From an uncultured Lachnospiraceae bacterium (lineage in GTDB: Bacteria; Bacillota; Clostridia; Lachnospirales; Lachnospiraceae): a stretch of 64,000 nt of DNA. A model generated the notes under the pieces. The model was not told the DNA's origin. It saw nothing but the letters and a program-made list of their open reading frames with translations, and searched no databases. Position 1 is the stretch's first letter. Each line of letters begins with the position of its first letter. This document shows, one piece after another, positions 1 through 9,226 of the stretch. The stretch is taken from NCBI GenBank assembly GCA_947626775.1, contig CANQTL010000003.1:1-64000 (forward strand), given 5' to 3'. A program made the position numbers and the translations under genes.

Positions 1-33
1 CATAAGCAGTATACTTCTTGGCATTTCACACAG

Positions 34-58
34 AAAAATCCCGCACAGATGTGCGGGA
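34..58 (-). terminator. Rho-independent terminator of the mrp operon
   Basis: Read on the minus strand, an 8 to 9 bp stem (positions 58-51 pairing with 46-39, with a tiny loop) is followed directly by five T (38-34). It lies about 60 bp past the stop of the last antiporter gene, so the operon ends here and no further subunit is expected to the left. Confidence 0.85.
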
Positions 59-114
59 CTTTGTCGACAGTCTGAGGGCGCTGAGTGATCAGCGCCCTGA
101 TTTCATCCATTGTC

Positions 115-2310
115 TCAGAAGATATCCATGACGAACAGATATCCGACCGTCACCAGCAGGCCGATACAGAACAGCAGCAGACCGAAGGACATGCTGCGGG
201 AGATCATGGCGGTATTTTCACTCCACTCTTCATGGAACATTGCAAATCGGTGATCGTAGTCTATCGCCCGGGGACGTTTTCTGTGCCAGGTCCAGTTGCC
301 GAACCACTGGAAACAGGAAGCGACGCAGGCAGCCGCGTGCGTGAGAGGCGTTCCCTCGGGAAGTTCCTGCGGCAGTTTGCTGTCGCGGTAGAGGGTCTTG
401 CGCAGGAACACGACGACAGTGTCCACGAGGCTGTCGCATATTCTGCAGAGAACGCCGAACACGAAGGGCAGCGCTTTGAGAAGTATGGGGCGGTAGACGT
501 AGTCTTCCAGATCGAGATAGCGATACCAGCGGTTCACGTATCTGCCGTTTCGGATCATCCAAAGTCTCACGATTACCAGATAGACGAGAACGCCGATGGC
601 CAGGGAGATGGCGGCGCCTTTCAGGTTTTCCGGGGAGAAATACGCGATTTTTTCAGCGGCGCCAGCAGCGTCGTATGTCTGCAGAAATCCCTGCCCCGCA
701 TCGGCGATCTTATCCATCACAAGATGCGGCAGAAATCCCATCAGAGGAAGCAGCGCGGCGCTCAGGGTGAGCACGAAGGCGCTGACCCGATTGATATAGC
801 GTCCATTCAGGGTGTCAAACTTTTCCTGCACGGCGGAATCTTCATTTTTTTCCACGAAAATCGCCACATACAGTTTCGCCATATAGGCGACGGTCAGACC
901 GCCGCTGATCAGGAAGAGCCACTCCACGGCTTTCAGCAGATCCGGGCTGAAATATAGCTTCGTGTCATGGAGAAAAACGGAGGAGGCCAGTAACTGTTCG
1001 GTATATGCCACGATGCTCTCGTGGATCAGCGTCTTGCTGATATAGCCGTTCCAGAGAGGCACGCCGCCGATGCCCAGGGCGCCCATCAGGAAGATAAAGT
1101 GCAGTAACGGCTTGCCGTGCCCGAAGCCGCGGATCTCGTTGAGGTTCAGTTTGTGCACGTTCATGAAGATCACGCCGGCGGCCATGAAGAGGACCAGCTT
1201 GATCAGGGAGTGGTTGACCATGTGGAGCAGGCTGCCGCGGATGGCGGTCAGGTTGTCGGCCGCTTGATAGCCGAGCAGCGCACTGTTTGCGGCCAGAAGT
1301 CCCGACATGCCGACGCCCACCAGGATAAAACCGATCTGGGAGACGGAGGAGCAGGCGAGCGTCCGTTTGAGGTCCACGGAGAAGAGCGCAAGCACCGCGC
1401 CGATCACCATCGTGCACACGCCCAGCAGAAGAATCAGACTTCCCCAGGCGATATCGCCGCAGAAGAGATAGGCGGTCAGGATCAGAATGCCGTACATGCC
1501 CGCTTTGGTCAGGATGCCGGACAACAGGGCGGAAGCCGGCGCGGGCGCTACGGGATGCGCCTTCGGCAGCCAGATATGCAGCGGGAAGGCACCGGCCTTG
1601 GCGCCGAAGCCGAACAGCAGGCACAGCCCCGCAATCATCAGCTGCGTACTGTCTGTGCTCCTGGAGGAGAGAAGACCGTAAACGCGGTATGCGCCGAGCA
1701 GATCGTCGAAGAACAGCGTTCCGGTCACATCGTACAGCAGGAAAATTCCCATGAGCATCACAAGGCCGCCGATCACCGCCACGGCCAGATAAGTCGCCGC
1801 CGCGCGCAGAGACTCTTGTCTCTCGTCCTGTGCCACCCACACATAGGAGGTGAAAGACATGACCTCAAAGAAGAGGAACGTCGTATAGAAGTCGGCGGAC
1901 AGGAACACGCCTTCCGTCGCGCCCAGAGTGAGCAGCAGAAACAGATAATACCGGTTGCGGTTGCGGTAGTGGGTGAAATATTCCTTTGAAAACAGGGTGC
2001 TCATGAACCACATGAAGGAGGCGACCATGCCGTACAGGGCGCGGAAGCCGTCCGTTGTAAAGTGCAGACCCATACCGCAGACATAAGGGATCTCGGCAGT
2101 ATACTTCCGATAGGGCAGAAGAGAAGCGCCGGATAAGCCGGCATCCTGCGATGCGGTCAGGCAGAAGAGGCACACGGACAGGCCGAAGGTGAGTCCGGTC
2201 ACGACGTCCGCAAAGCGGCAGCGGGCGGTTTTGTCGAGGCGCCCTATGAGATAGCCGAGAATGGCAGCCGCCATCGGTCCAAAAACGATAGAGTATATCA
2301 GTCCATTCAT
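115..2310 (-). CDS. MrpA/NuoL-like antiporter subunit with C-terminal extension
   Basis: A 731-residue polytopic membrane protein of the proton-translocating NADH dehydrogenase subunit family (NuoL/MrpA type). The core keeps the ion-path signatures: a Glu in FEVMSF on the fifth-helix region and a Lys in GAKAGAFPLHIWLPKAHP. Ordinary members have about 500 residues; here roughly 200 more follow, with an amphipathic, Trp/Tyr-rich stretch and a final transmembrane helix, reminiscent of the NuoL lateral-helix arm. It is the last gene of the operon. A 79-bp gap separates it from the gene before and holds a 14-bp GC palindrome (2367-2380). I chose the ATG at 2310, which has an upstream GGAAAGG; an in-frame TTG at 2352 has no ribosome binding site. 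Exact ion specificity (Na+ or K+ against H+) cannot be read from the sequence. Confidence 0.85.
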   Translation of the reverse strand: MNGLIYSIVFGPMAAAILGYLIGRLDKTARCRFADVVTGLTFGLSVCLFCLTASQDAGLSGASLLPYRKYTAEIPYVCGMGLHFTTDGFRALYGMVASFMWFMSTLFSKEYFTHYRNRNRYYLFLLLTLGATEGVFLSADFYTTFLFFEVMSFTSYVWVAQDERQESLRAAATYLAVAVIGGLVMLMGIFLLYDVTGTLFFDDLLGAYRVYGLLSSRSTDSTQLMIAGLCLLFGFGAKAGAFPLHIWLPKAHPVAPAPASALLSGILTKAGMYGILILTAYLFCGDIAWGSLILLLGVCTMVIGAVLALFSVDLKRTLACSSVSQIGFILVGVGMSGLLAANSALLGYQAADNLTAIRGSLLHMVNHSLIKLVLFMAAGVIFMNVHKLNLNEIRGFGHGKPLLHFIFLMGALGIGGVPLWNGYISKTLIHESIVAYTEQLLASSVFLHDTKLYFSPDLLKAVEWLFLISGGLTVAYMAKLYVAIFVEKNEDSAVQEKFDTLNGRYINRVSAFVLTLSAALLPLMGFLPHLVMDKIADAGQGFLQTYDAAGAAEKIAYFSPENLKGAAISLAIGVLVYLVIVRLWMIRNGRYVNRWYRYLDLEDYVYRPILLKALPFVFGVLCRICDSLVDTVVVFLRKTLYRDSKLPQELPEGTPLTHAAACVASCFQWFGNWTWHRKRPRAIDYDHRFAMFHEEWSENTAMISRSMSFGLLLFCIGLLVTVGYLFVMDIF

Positions 2311-2389
2311 GAAATAAGCCTGCCTTTCCGATCGGTAGTAAAACCGATTCAACAGTGATCACAGTGCCGCCGGCCGGCGGTAAAAACAA

Positions 2390-3850
2390 TCATGCGCCCG
2401 CTGCCACGGCGTACAGGAAATCGACGAGCGGCTGGGAGTAAATTCCGAACAAAACGATAAAGAAGGTAAATACAAACAGCGGCGCCAGCATCTTCCAGTT
2501 GGGGTCCCGAATGCCGTCCAGCGCGCCGTAGTCGAAATCTTTTCCGGGAAAGAAGGCGCGCACAGTCACCGTCAGCATGTAGATGGCTGTGAGAAGCGCT
2601 GAGATCAGCAGGCAGACGACGCCGAGACAGGCGATCGTGCTGCCGCTTTCCAAAGCGGCTGCGGCCAGATTCCACTTGCTGATAAACCCGGCGAGTCCGG
2701 GAACGCCCATCAGGGCCAGCGCAGATACGGTGAAGACACCGAAAACGCAGGGCATTTTATAGCCCATGCCGTCCAGTTCATGGACATAGTAGCGATCCGT
2801 CTGATGAATGACTGCGCCGGCGCAGAAGAAAGAGGCGATCTTCATTACCGCGTGGAACACCAGGTGGGTCAGCGCCGCCGCCATGCCGAAGGGCGTCATG
2901 AGCGTCGCGCCGAACAGGATGTACGACAGGTTGCTGATGGTGGAGTAGGCGAGCCGTCTCTTCAGGTGCGTTTCCTTGACGGCGCGGCTGCAGCCGTACA
3001 CGATGGTAAACATGGTGACCAGCATCACGGTGGTCTGCGCCCAGGTGCCGCGCAGAAAATCCGTGCCGAAGCTGTAGTAGGTCAGCCGGATGATCGCGAA
3101 GGCGCCGGACTTGACGACGGCGACAGCGTGGAGCAGCGCCGTGACCGGGGTGGGCGCGACGCCTGCCTGCGGCAGCCAAGAATTGAAAGGGCAGACGGCG
3201 GCCTTGACGCCGAAGCCCATAAAGGCCAGCACATAGATCAGCAGCAGCACGTTGGCGCGGTCCCCGATTTTGGCCGGATCGAGCACGCCGCCGAGCACGA
3301 AGTCGGTGGAGCGTCCGTAGACGATAATCATGATCAGTCCGATAAAGGCGAACGCCGCGCCGCCTAGCGAGTAATACAGATATTTGCGGCTTGCGAGGAT
3401 CGCTTCTCTTGTCAGCGTGTGCATGACGAGCGGTACGGTGACGAGCGTGAGCAGTTCATAGAAGAAGTACATCGTCAGCAGATTGGCCGCCAGCGCAATG
3501 CCAAGCGTGACGCCGTAGGTCATCGTGTAGAACAGGAAAAAGATTTTCTCATGTTCTTCTTTCGTCATGTACTCGAATGCGTACAGCGTCGCTAACGGCC
3601 ACAGAGCGGAAACCAGGCCGGAGAACACCATGCCGGGGCCGTCCACCATGAAGCTGACGGACAGATCGCCTGTAAAGTGCGCCAGCAGGAAAGTGCTGCC
3701 GGAATGATGGAGCAGCAGATACCACACCAGGATGCTGTTCAGTATGACCGCGCTTTCCATGAAGAGTTCCCAGTGACTTCTTTTGCGGAAAGGAATCCAC
3801 ACGGAGAGCGCCGCCGCTATGAAAGGGATCAAAATTACTACGATAATCAT
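2390..3850 (-). CDS. NuoM/MrpD-like antiporter subunit (copy 3)
   Basis: A 486-residue protein with about 14 predicted transmembrane helices, proton-translocating subunit family (PF00361). The conserved Glu lies in YELLTLVTVPLV and the conserved Lys in GVKAAVCPFNSWLP, so the channel residues needed for cation/proton exchange are intact. It resembles the neighbouring subunit at 3891 more than the one at 5377, which suggests local duplication followed by divergence. The ATG at 3850 follows GGAGGAAG at normal spacing. It is co-transcribed with the other mrp genes and most likely forms one of four antiporter-like modules in a single membrane complex. Confidence 0.85.
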   Translation of the reverse strand: MIIVVILIPFIAAALSVWIPFRKRSHWELFMESAVILNSILVWYLLLHHSGSTFLLAHFTGDLSVSFMVDGPGMVFSGLVSALWPLATLYAFEYMTKEEHEKIFFLFYTMTYGVTLGIALAANLLTMYFFYELLTLVTVPLVMHTLTREAILASRKYLYYSLGGAAFAFIGLIMIIVYGRSTDFVLGGVLDPAKIGDRANVLLLIYVLAFMGFGVKAAVCPFNSWLPQAGVAPTPVTALLHAVAVVKSGAFAIIRLTYYSFGTDFLRGTWAQTTVMLVTMFTIVYGCSRAVKETHLKRRLAYSTISNLSYILFGATLMTPFGMAAALTHLVFHAVMKIASFFCAGAVIHQTDRYYVHELDGMGYKMPCVFGVFTVSALALMGVPGLAGFISKWNLAAAALESGSTIACLGVVCLLISALLTAIYMLTVTVRAFFPGKDFDYGALDGIRDPNWKMLAPLFVFTFFIVLFGIYSQPLVDFLYAVAAGA

Positions 3851-3890
3851 ATCTTCCTCCGTTTTGAACGCTGCGTATTGCGAACCGTCG

Positions 3891-5360
3891 TTACATGAGC
3901 CGGCTGGCCAGACGCGTCAGCCAGTCTGTCAGCTGCGCGGGAAACAGACCGATCAGAACGGACAGAACGGTCGTCGCCGCGATCGGTATCGTCATGAGAG
4001 GGGACGGTTCCCGCTTCTGCAGATGTTCATAGTCATAGTCTGCACCCGGCAGGAAACCCCGGATTGCGAGCGGCAGCAGATAGCCTGCTGTCAGAAGCGC
4101 GCTGATAAGCAGGATAACCGGGCCGAGCCAGCGGAATACGGGCATGCCGGTCGCCAGGCTTCCGGCTGCCAGACACCATTTGCTGATAAAACCGCCGGTG
4201 GGCGGAATGCCGATCAGACCCAGGGAGACAATGGTATAACACCATATGGTGAAGGGCATTTCCTTGCCGACGCCGCGCAGTTCGTCCACCCGCGTTCTGC
4301 CTGTCGTGAAGATGATCGCGCCGGCGCAGAGGAACAGAGCCGTTTTGATCAGGCCGTGGGCGAGCACATGCAGGAGCGAACCCACCATGGCTTCCGTTCC
4401 CATCATGGCAAGTCCGAACAGGATGTAGGAGAGCTGGCTCACGGTGGAGTAGGCCAGCCTCTTCTTCAGGACGGGTTCGCGGTAGGCCAGCATGGAACCC
4501 ATGAATACGGTAATCAGCGTCAGGGTAATCCAGGCGGTCTGAACCCAGGTGCCGCGCAGAAAATCCGGCCCGAAGAGATAGTAGACAGTCCGGATGACAG
4601 CCAGCACGCCGGCTTTGACGATGACGGCGGAGAGTACCGCGGACGCGGGTGCGGGAGCGACCGGATGGGCCGCCGGCAGCCATGCGTGCAGCGGGAACAT
4701 GCCGGCCTTGACGCCGAAACCGACGATCATGGCAAACGCGGCGGTCAGCAAAAGCCCCGTGTGCAAGCCCGCAGTTTCACTCAGCACGCCGCCTGCGGTG
4801 AACGCCAAGGCGTCGCTGTTGCGGCTGATTACAAAGACGCCGAACAGCGCCATGTAAGCTCCGCACATGGAAAAAAACAGGTATTTTAAACCGGCCATAA
4901 TCGCCTCCCGGCTGCCGTTATGCAGCACCAGAGGCATGGAGGTAAGTGTCAGCATCTCGAAGAAGAGATAGAAGGTGATGAGATTGCCCGCGAAGCACAG
5001 CGCGTTCAGCACACCGAACACAATCAAGTAGAAGCCGTAATAGCGCTTTTCGTTCGTCTCGTGTTTCATGTACTCGAAGGAGAACAGTCCGGCGCACAGA
5101 AGAATAACGACCGTCAGGCAGGAGAACAGGGCGCTCATCTCGTCTGCCGCCAGGACGATCGGGAGTGTCTTTGTCAGGTAAAACAGCGTGAAGGAAGACC
5201 CGTAGGCCGTGACAAAAGCCGAGACGGTGAGCGCGCCGGTCAGGACAAGAGCCGCTCCGGTCACGGCGAGCAGGCGCAGACGCTTCGCGTATTCTTTTCT
5301 GATCAAGAGCCAGATCCCTGTGAGAATCGGCAGAAATACAGATAAAAGCATAAGATACAT
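3891..5360 (-). CDS. NuoM/MrpD-like antiporter subunit (copy 2)
   Basis: A 489-residue polytopic membrane protein of the same antiporter family. Signature motifs are FEMLTLTSMPLV (conserved Glu) and GVKAGMFPLHAWLPAAHP (conserved Lys plus HAWLP). It sits 30 bp upstream of the next antiporter gene and 16 bp downstream of the previous one, which is typical of co-translated subunits. The ATG at 5360 is preceded by GGGAGGTAAC; a longer frame starting at 5393 lacks a ribosome binding site and overlaps the upstream stop. It is a membrane-embedded cation/proton translocation subunit; which ion it moves is not evident. Confidence 0.85.
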   Translation of the reverse strand: MYLMLLSVFLPILTGIWLLIRKEYAKRLRLLAVTGAALVLTGALTVSAFVTAYGSSFTLFYLTKTLPIVLAADEMSALFSCLTVVILLCAGLFSFEYMKHETNEKRYYGFYLIVFGVLNALCFAGNLITFYLFFEMLTLTSMPLVLHNGSREAIMAGLKYLFFSMCGAYMALFGVFVISRNSDALAFTAGGVLSETAGLHTGLLLTAAFAMIVGFGVKAGMFPLHAWLPAAHPVAPAPASAVLSAVIVKAGVLAVIRTVYYLFGPDFLRGTWVQTAWITLTLITVFMGSMLAYREPVLKKRLAYSTVSQLSYILFGLAMMGTEAMVGSLLHVLAHGLIKTALFLCAGAIIFTTGRTRVDELRGVGKEMPFTIWCYTIVSLGLIGIPPTGGFISKWCLAAGSLATGMPVFRWLGPVILLISALLTAGYLLPLAIRGFLPGADYDYEHLQKREPSPLMTIPIAATTVLSVLIGLFPAQLTDWLTRLASRLM

Positions 5361-5376
5361 ATATATCGTTACCTCC

Positions 5377-6870
5377 CTACGCAAACATGGCAAGCCCCTG
5401 CCGGATCATATCGACGACGGGCTGCGAGCTGACGCCCAGCGTCATATTCAGTATAATGAAAGCCGCGAGCACAACGGCGTACAGGGGCATATCCTTACAG
5501 GTCAGGCTGGGATAGGACGTATTCTCCACGGGCGTGTAGATCCGGATCACGGTCTTCATAAAATAGATCGCGTTCAGGATCGTGCTGACGCCGAGCACAA
5601 TGAGCGCCGGCAGCATTTTCGCGTGATTCTGCACGGCGGCCTGCGAGAAGAGCAGCTTGCTGATGAAGCCGGAAAACATCGGCACGCCGACCATCGCGAG
5701 GGAGCCGACCGTAAAGGCGGCGCCCGCCCATCTGTTCCGGTAGCCGGAGCCGGTCAGTTCGATAAACTGGCGGTTTCTGCCGGATACATCGGTCAGGCCG
5801 ACCGCCGCGATGAACAGCAGGGATTTGGTCGCCGCATGGGACAGGATATGAAAGACGCTGGCGGTCATGCCGGCCTCCGTGCCCATGCCGAAGCCCATAT
5901 AGATATAGCCGATCTGCGCCACGGAGGAGAAGGCGATCATCCGGCGGATATCGTTCTCACGGATAGCGCTCAGAGAGCCGAAAATCATACCCATCAGACC
6001 GAACACGAACAGGATATCGATAATGCGCGAGTCGCGGTATATCTCAAAACCGATTACCCGGTAAATGATCTTGATGAGAAGGAAAATATAGCCCTTCGAC
6101 ACCAGACTGGACAGCACGGCGGCGGAGGATACCGTAGAGTATCCGTAGGCGTCGGGCAGCCATGCGTGGAACGGGAAGAGCGCGCTCTTGATGCACAGCC
6201 CCACGGACATGAGCACGATCGATATAATGAGAGGAATCGTGTACTTGCCCTCCGCCACGATCAGCGCCACGGATTCCTGGATGTTGCTCATCAGCAGATG
6301 TCCGGTCAGATCGTAGAGCATGCACAAGCCGAGCAGCAGCATACCGGAGCCGAGCAGACTCATGATCATGTACCTGACGGCGGCTTCGATGGTGCGCCCG
6401 TTCTGGCGTATCATGATCAGGCCGCAGGCGGATATCGTATTGATCTCCACGAAGACATATGCGGTGAACATATCGTTGGTGTAGACGAGAGCCAGCAGAG
6501 AGCTGAGCAGCAGATCCATCAGCACATAGTAGAGATACAGCTTGCCCTTTTCCACGCCCTCCAGGAGTTTATGCCGGCCCCCTAAGAGGGAGAGCAGCAT
6601 GATGATGCAGAAGAAGAGCGCCATCAAAGCCTCCAGTACGCCCGCGCGGATTTCGTTGCCCCAGGGCGCCGGAAACTGTCCCATCACGTAGACGAAAGAC
6701 TCTCCGAGCGCGAGGGTATAGACCAGCGTGCAGGCGCTGAGCGCCGTATTGATCACGAGAAGTCCGGCGTTGACGATCATGGCCGCCCTGCCGCGGAGCC
6801 CGGAGCTGATGATCCCGGCGAACAGGCACAGCATGATGGAGATACAGGGGAAATTCCGTACGAAATCCAT
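5377..6870 (-). CDS. MrpD/MbhH-like antiporter subunit (copy 1)
   Basis: A 497-residue protein with about 14 transmembrane helices. It follows mrpC directly, the position of MrpD in Bacillus and of MbhH in archaeal Mbh clusters. The conserved Glu lies in YVFVEINTIS and the Lys in CIKSALFPFHAWLPDAYG. The start overlaps the upstream stop as TGATG (one shared base), showing translational coupling with mrpC. AAGGAGGGG lies 7 nt before the ATG at 6870; a GTG one codon earlier is less well placed. Of the four antiporter-like genes this is the best candidate for true MrpD. Confidence 0.88.
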   Translation of the reverse strand: MDFVRNFPCISIMLCLFAGIISSGLRGRAAMIVNAGLLVINTALSACTLVYTLALGESFVYVMGQFPAPWGNEIRAGVLEALMALFFCIIMLLSLLGGRHKLLEGVEKGKLYLYYVLMDLLLSSLLALVYTNDMFTAYVFVEINTISACGLIMIRQNGRTIEAAVRYMIMSLLGSGMLLLGLCMLYDLTGHLLMSNIQESVALIVAEGKYTIPLIISIVLMSVGLCIKSALFPFHAWLPDAYGYSTVSSAAVLSSLVSKGYIFLLIKIIYRVIGFEIYRDSRIIDILFVFGLMGMIFGSLSAIRENDIRRMIAFSSVAQIGYIYMGFGMGTEAGMTASVFHILSHAATKSLLFIAAVGLTDVSGRNRQFIELTGSGYRNRWAGAAFTVGSLAMVGVPMFSGFISKLLFSQAAVQNHAKMLPALIVLGVSTILNAIYFMKTVIRIYTPVENTSYPSLTCKDMPLYAVVLAAFIILNMTLGVSSQPVVDMIRQGLAMFA

Positions 6871-7244
6871 CACAGCCCCTCCTTCCGCAGTCTCTTGGAG
6901 ATCTCATCCAGATCCAGGGTGTGGTAACGCCTGTAGAGCCGGATTGTGAGCGCCAGCATGAGCGCGGATACGGATACGGATACGACGATACCCGTCAACA
7001 CCAGGCCGCTGGGGATCGGATTGATGTACGCTTCCATGCTCTGCACGCCGCCCGCCACGATGGGGGCCACGCGGCCCCGGATATACCCTTTTTCCGCGAG
7101 AAAAAGGTAGATGGCGGTATCCATGATATTCAGGCCGATGATCTTTTTGATCAGATTGGGCTGTAAGAGCAGATTGCCGAAACCGATGCCGAAGAGGATC
7201 ATGGCGACCGCTTCACCGTAATTGATAAACAGATTCGTTCCCAT
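6870..7244 (-). CDS. mrpC: MrpC (NuoK-like) subunit of Mrp antiporter
   Basis: A 124-residue protein with three predicted transmembrane helices, matching the NuoK/MnhC family in length and in the motif around IGLNIMDTAIYLFL. In complex I and Mrp this subunit packs beside the antiporter-like subunits and carries acidic residues of the central ion path. The ATG at 7244 lies one base beyond the stop of the upstream mrpB-like gene and has a nearby GAGG. The C-terminus is a short charged tail with RRYHTLDLDE. Confidence 0.9.
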   Translation of the reverse strand: MGTNLFINYGEAVAMILFGIGFGNLLLQPNLIKKIIGLNIMDTAIYLFLAEKGYIRGRVAPIVAGGVQSMEAYINPIPSGLVLTGIVVSVSVSALMLALTIRLYRRYHTLDLDEISKRLRKEGL

Positions 7245-8207
7245 TTACAGACCTCCTCTTCTAAACAGCGCGTAGAAAGCGTACATGGTGCACGCGACCT
7301 CCAGCCCGACGCAGACATTGATCGGCAGGATGATGCCGCTGCTCAGGATATGTCCCGGAATACCCAGCGGAATGTGATTGTCCATGCCGTTTGCGCCCGT
7401 CATGTAGAAATAGGTGCCGATCAGGCCGTACATGCACAGCGCGGTGATCTTGGCGATCTTATATATATGCTCGTCGAAGAAGCGCTGCGTCTTCTTAAAG
7501 CCGAAGGCGGCCACATACAGGATCAGTCCGGATCCCATGACCGCGCCGCCGGAGAAGCCGCCGCCCGGCGACAGGTGGCCGTTCAGGATGATGTAAATGC
7601 CGAAGATGAAGATAACCGGGCAGAGGACAAAAGCGACACCCTGCAGGATCGTGTCGTTTTTCGGCTCAAAGCGCCGGTCATTCGACACGGCTTCTTTTTT
7701 CAGGATGGCGTCGTCCAGCATCAGCAGGATCATGACGCAGCAGGTAGCGATGAACAGCACGTTTGTCTCGCCGAAAGTATCGAAAGCCCTGTAGGTCAGA
7801 ATCATGCCGGACACGATGTTGAGCGCGCCGGTCTCCTGCAGTCCCGATTCGATGTAGCGCTCGGAGACAGTGTTGTTGACGGGATTGTCCGCGTTGCCGT
7901 TCGGCGGCAGGCAGGACACGGCCAGGAGCAGGACGCCCACCAGGGCGATGCAGAAGAAAATCGCCACGGCCATATAGATCTTATGGAAGATGCGCGCCGC
8001 CTTATTCTGTTCCCCGTCGTAGATCTTATCGCGGATCATCTCTGATTCGCGCATACGCTCGATGATCGTCTCCTCGGGGATCACCTTCTCCTGCTGCGCC
8101 TGCATCTCCACTTCTCCCACATAGGGATCCTTGCTGCCGGACAGCCAGCGGAAAAAGCGGAAAGCGAAAGTCTTTTCATATTCGTTCCCGGGTTTCAGTC
8201 TACTCAT
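7245..8207 (-). CDS. mrpB: MbhE-MnhB fusion subunit of Mrp antiporter
   Basis: A 320-residue membrane protein joining two modules. After a soluble charged N-terminus (about 75 residues) comes a transmembrane segment and an MbhE-like region with TYRAFDTFGETNVLF (about 140-155), a motif that in Bacillus lies in the C-terminal part of MrpA. The second half is MnhB/MrpB, recognised by NGHLSPGGGFSGG and four transmembrane helices. So the MbhE part of MrpA is carried here instead, the archaeal/clostridial arrangement. The start at 8207 overlaps the preceding small gene by 8 bp. Confidence 0.88.
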   Translation of the reverse strand: MSRLKPGNEYEKTFAFRFFRWLSGSKDPYVGEVEMQAQQEKVIPEETIIERMRESEMIRDKIYDGEQNKAARIFHKIYMAVAIFFCIALVGVLLLAVSCLPPNGNADNPVNNTVSERYIESGLQETGALNIVSGMILTYRAFDTFGETNVLFIATCCVMILLMLDDAILKKEAVSNDRRFEPKNDTILQGVAFVLCPVIFIFGIYIILNGHLSPGGGFSGGAVMGSGLILYVAAFGFKKTQRFFDEHIYKIAKITALCMYGLIGTYFYMTGANGMDNHIPLGIPGHILSSGIILPINVCVGLEVACTMYAFYALFRRGGL

Positions 8208-8478
8208 GCTCTTCCGCCTCCTTCTTAGGCTGTTCTTTCTCGATGTCGATGGCCTGGATTTTTTTCAGGGTGGCGAAGAAGAGGATGCTCGTCACGCCCG
8301 CGCCTACGGCAGCCTCCGTGATCGCCAGGTCGGGGGACTCCAGACACATCCACAGGATCGCCATCACCAGACTGTAGGACATATAGATCAGAACGGAGTT
8401 TAAGAGGTTCCTGGAAAAGCTGACGCAGATTGCGCACACAATCAGAAATCCCATCAGCAGACATTGAAACAGCGTCAT
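8200..8478 (-). CDS. DUF4040/MbhD-like small membrane subunit
   Basis: A 92-residue protein with three transmembrane helices and the motif SPDLAITEAAVGAG, diagnostic of the DUF4040/MbhD family (a short piece of NuoJ or of the MrpA C-terminus). It is a free-standing counterpart of the MbhD segment of Bacillus MrpA. It overlaps the genes on both sides (4 bp with mrpG, 8 bp with the MbhE-MnhB gene), so translation is coupled. The C-terminal tail is strongly charged (Glu/Lys-rich). Confidence 0.88.
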   Translation of the reverse strand: MTLFQCLLMGFLIVCAICVSFSRNLLNSVLIYMSYSLVMAILWMCLESPDLAITEAAVGAGVTSILFFATLKKIQAIDIEKEQPKKEAEEHE

Positions 8479-8888
8479 AGCGCACCGCCTTTCTCCTCAT
8501 CCGGCTGTCCGTCCCGGCCTGCGGTATCGGATGCGGACAGCTCGGCTTCCAGCGTCTCCAGATCCGGGTAGATCGTACAGTGTTCTTCCAGATTTTCATT
8601 CGTCGCGATCTCCAGTCTCGACAGAACGTGGGAGGACACCGGGGAGGCGAACCAGAGGAATATGACAATCAGCAACAGCTTGAGAGAGGTAAAGTTCAGC
8701 CCGGAAAAAATGATCAGGCCGGCCATACACGCGCCGATGCCGAGCGTATCGCCCATCGCCGCCGCGTGCATCCTGTTCAGCACATACCGGAAATGGAACA
8801 AACCGAATAGCTCCGTAAAAAAGATGACAAGACCGCAGATCAGGAAAGCGCAGCCCGCGATCAGTCTGATCCATTCAACGGCTCCCAT
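8475..8888 (-). CDS. mrpG: MrpG subunit of Mrp antiporter
   Basis: A 137-residue protein with three transmembrane helices and the MnhG/PhaG motif MHAAAMGDTLG. The acidic, Ser-rich C-terminal extension of about 45 residues is longer than in typical MrpG (about 110-120). I chose the ATG at 8888, which has AAGGGGG 8-12 nt upstream; the in-frame GTG at 8897 sits right on that ribosome binding site. It overlaps mrpF by 14 bp. Confidence 0.85.
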   Translation of the reverse strand: MGAVEWIRLIAGCAFLICGLVIFFTELFGLFHFRYVLNRMHAAAMGDTLGIGACMAGLIIFSGLNFTSLKLLLIVIFLWFASPVSSHVLSRLEIATNENLEEHCTIYPDLETLEAELSASDTAGRDGQPDEEKGGAL

Positions 8889-9210
8889 CGGACACACCCC
8901 CTTCCGCCTCCGCGTCGTCGGAAGACTGTGTTCTGTGCAGCCGTTCTTCGTAGACGCCGATGTACACTTTGGAGATGATGACGACCGCCAGGAAGCTGAT
9001 CATGGCGTAGATCAGGCAGACGTCCACCAGATAGCCTTCGTTCAGCATCAGCGCGAGAACGGCGATCATGACCATGACCATCGTTCCCATCATATTCACC
9101 GCCACAATGCGGTCCGCCACGCGGGGACCTCTGACGGCGCGGATCAGGCAGGCGAACAGCATGACCGCCAGTATAATAAGTGTTGTGATATAGATGTAGT
9201 GATACAGCAT
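8875..9210 (-). CDS. mrpF: MrpF subunit of Mrp antiporter
   Basis: A 111-residue protein with three transmembrane helices and the MrpF signature RGPRVADRIVAVNMMGT. The family forms small accessory subunits of the Mrp membrane complex. The last 25 residues are hydrophilic and rich in Ser, Asp and Glu. The start at 9210 lies 16 bp after the mrpE stop. Confidence 0.9.
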   Translation of the reverse strand: MLYHYIYITTLIILAVMLFACLIRAVRGPRVADRIVAVNMMGTMVMVMIAVLALMLNEGYLVDVCLIYAMISFLAVVIISKVYIGVYEERLHRTQSSDDAEAEGGVSDGSR

Positions 9211-9226
9211 TGCGCTCCGTCCTTTG

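Noticed and set aside
1..30. TATACTTCTTGGCAT at the left edge resembling the TATACTTGGCA of the AGCS promoter
   Set aside because: The match has an inserted base and no gene context is visible at the window edge.
2367..2380. GC palindrome CCGCCGGCCGGCGG inside the mrp operon as a terminator
   Set aside because: No T-run follows on the minus strand, and the next gene has its own ribosome binding site within the same operon.
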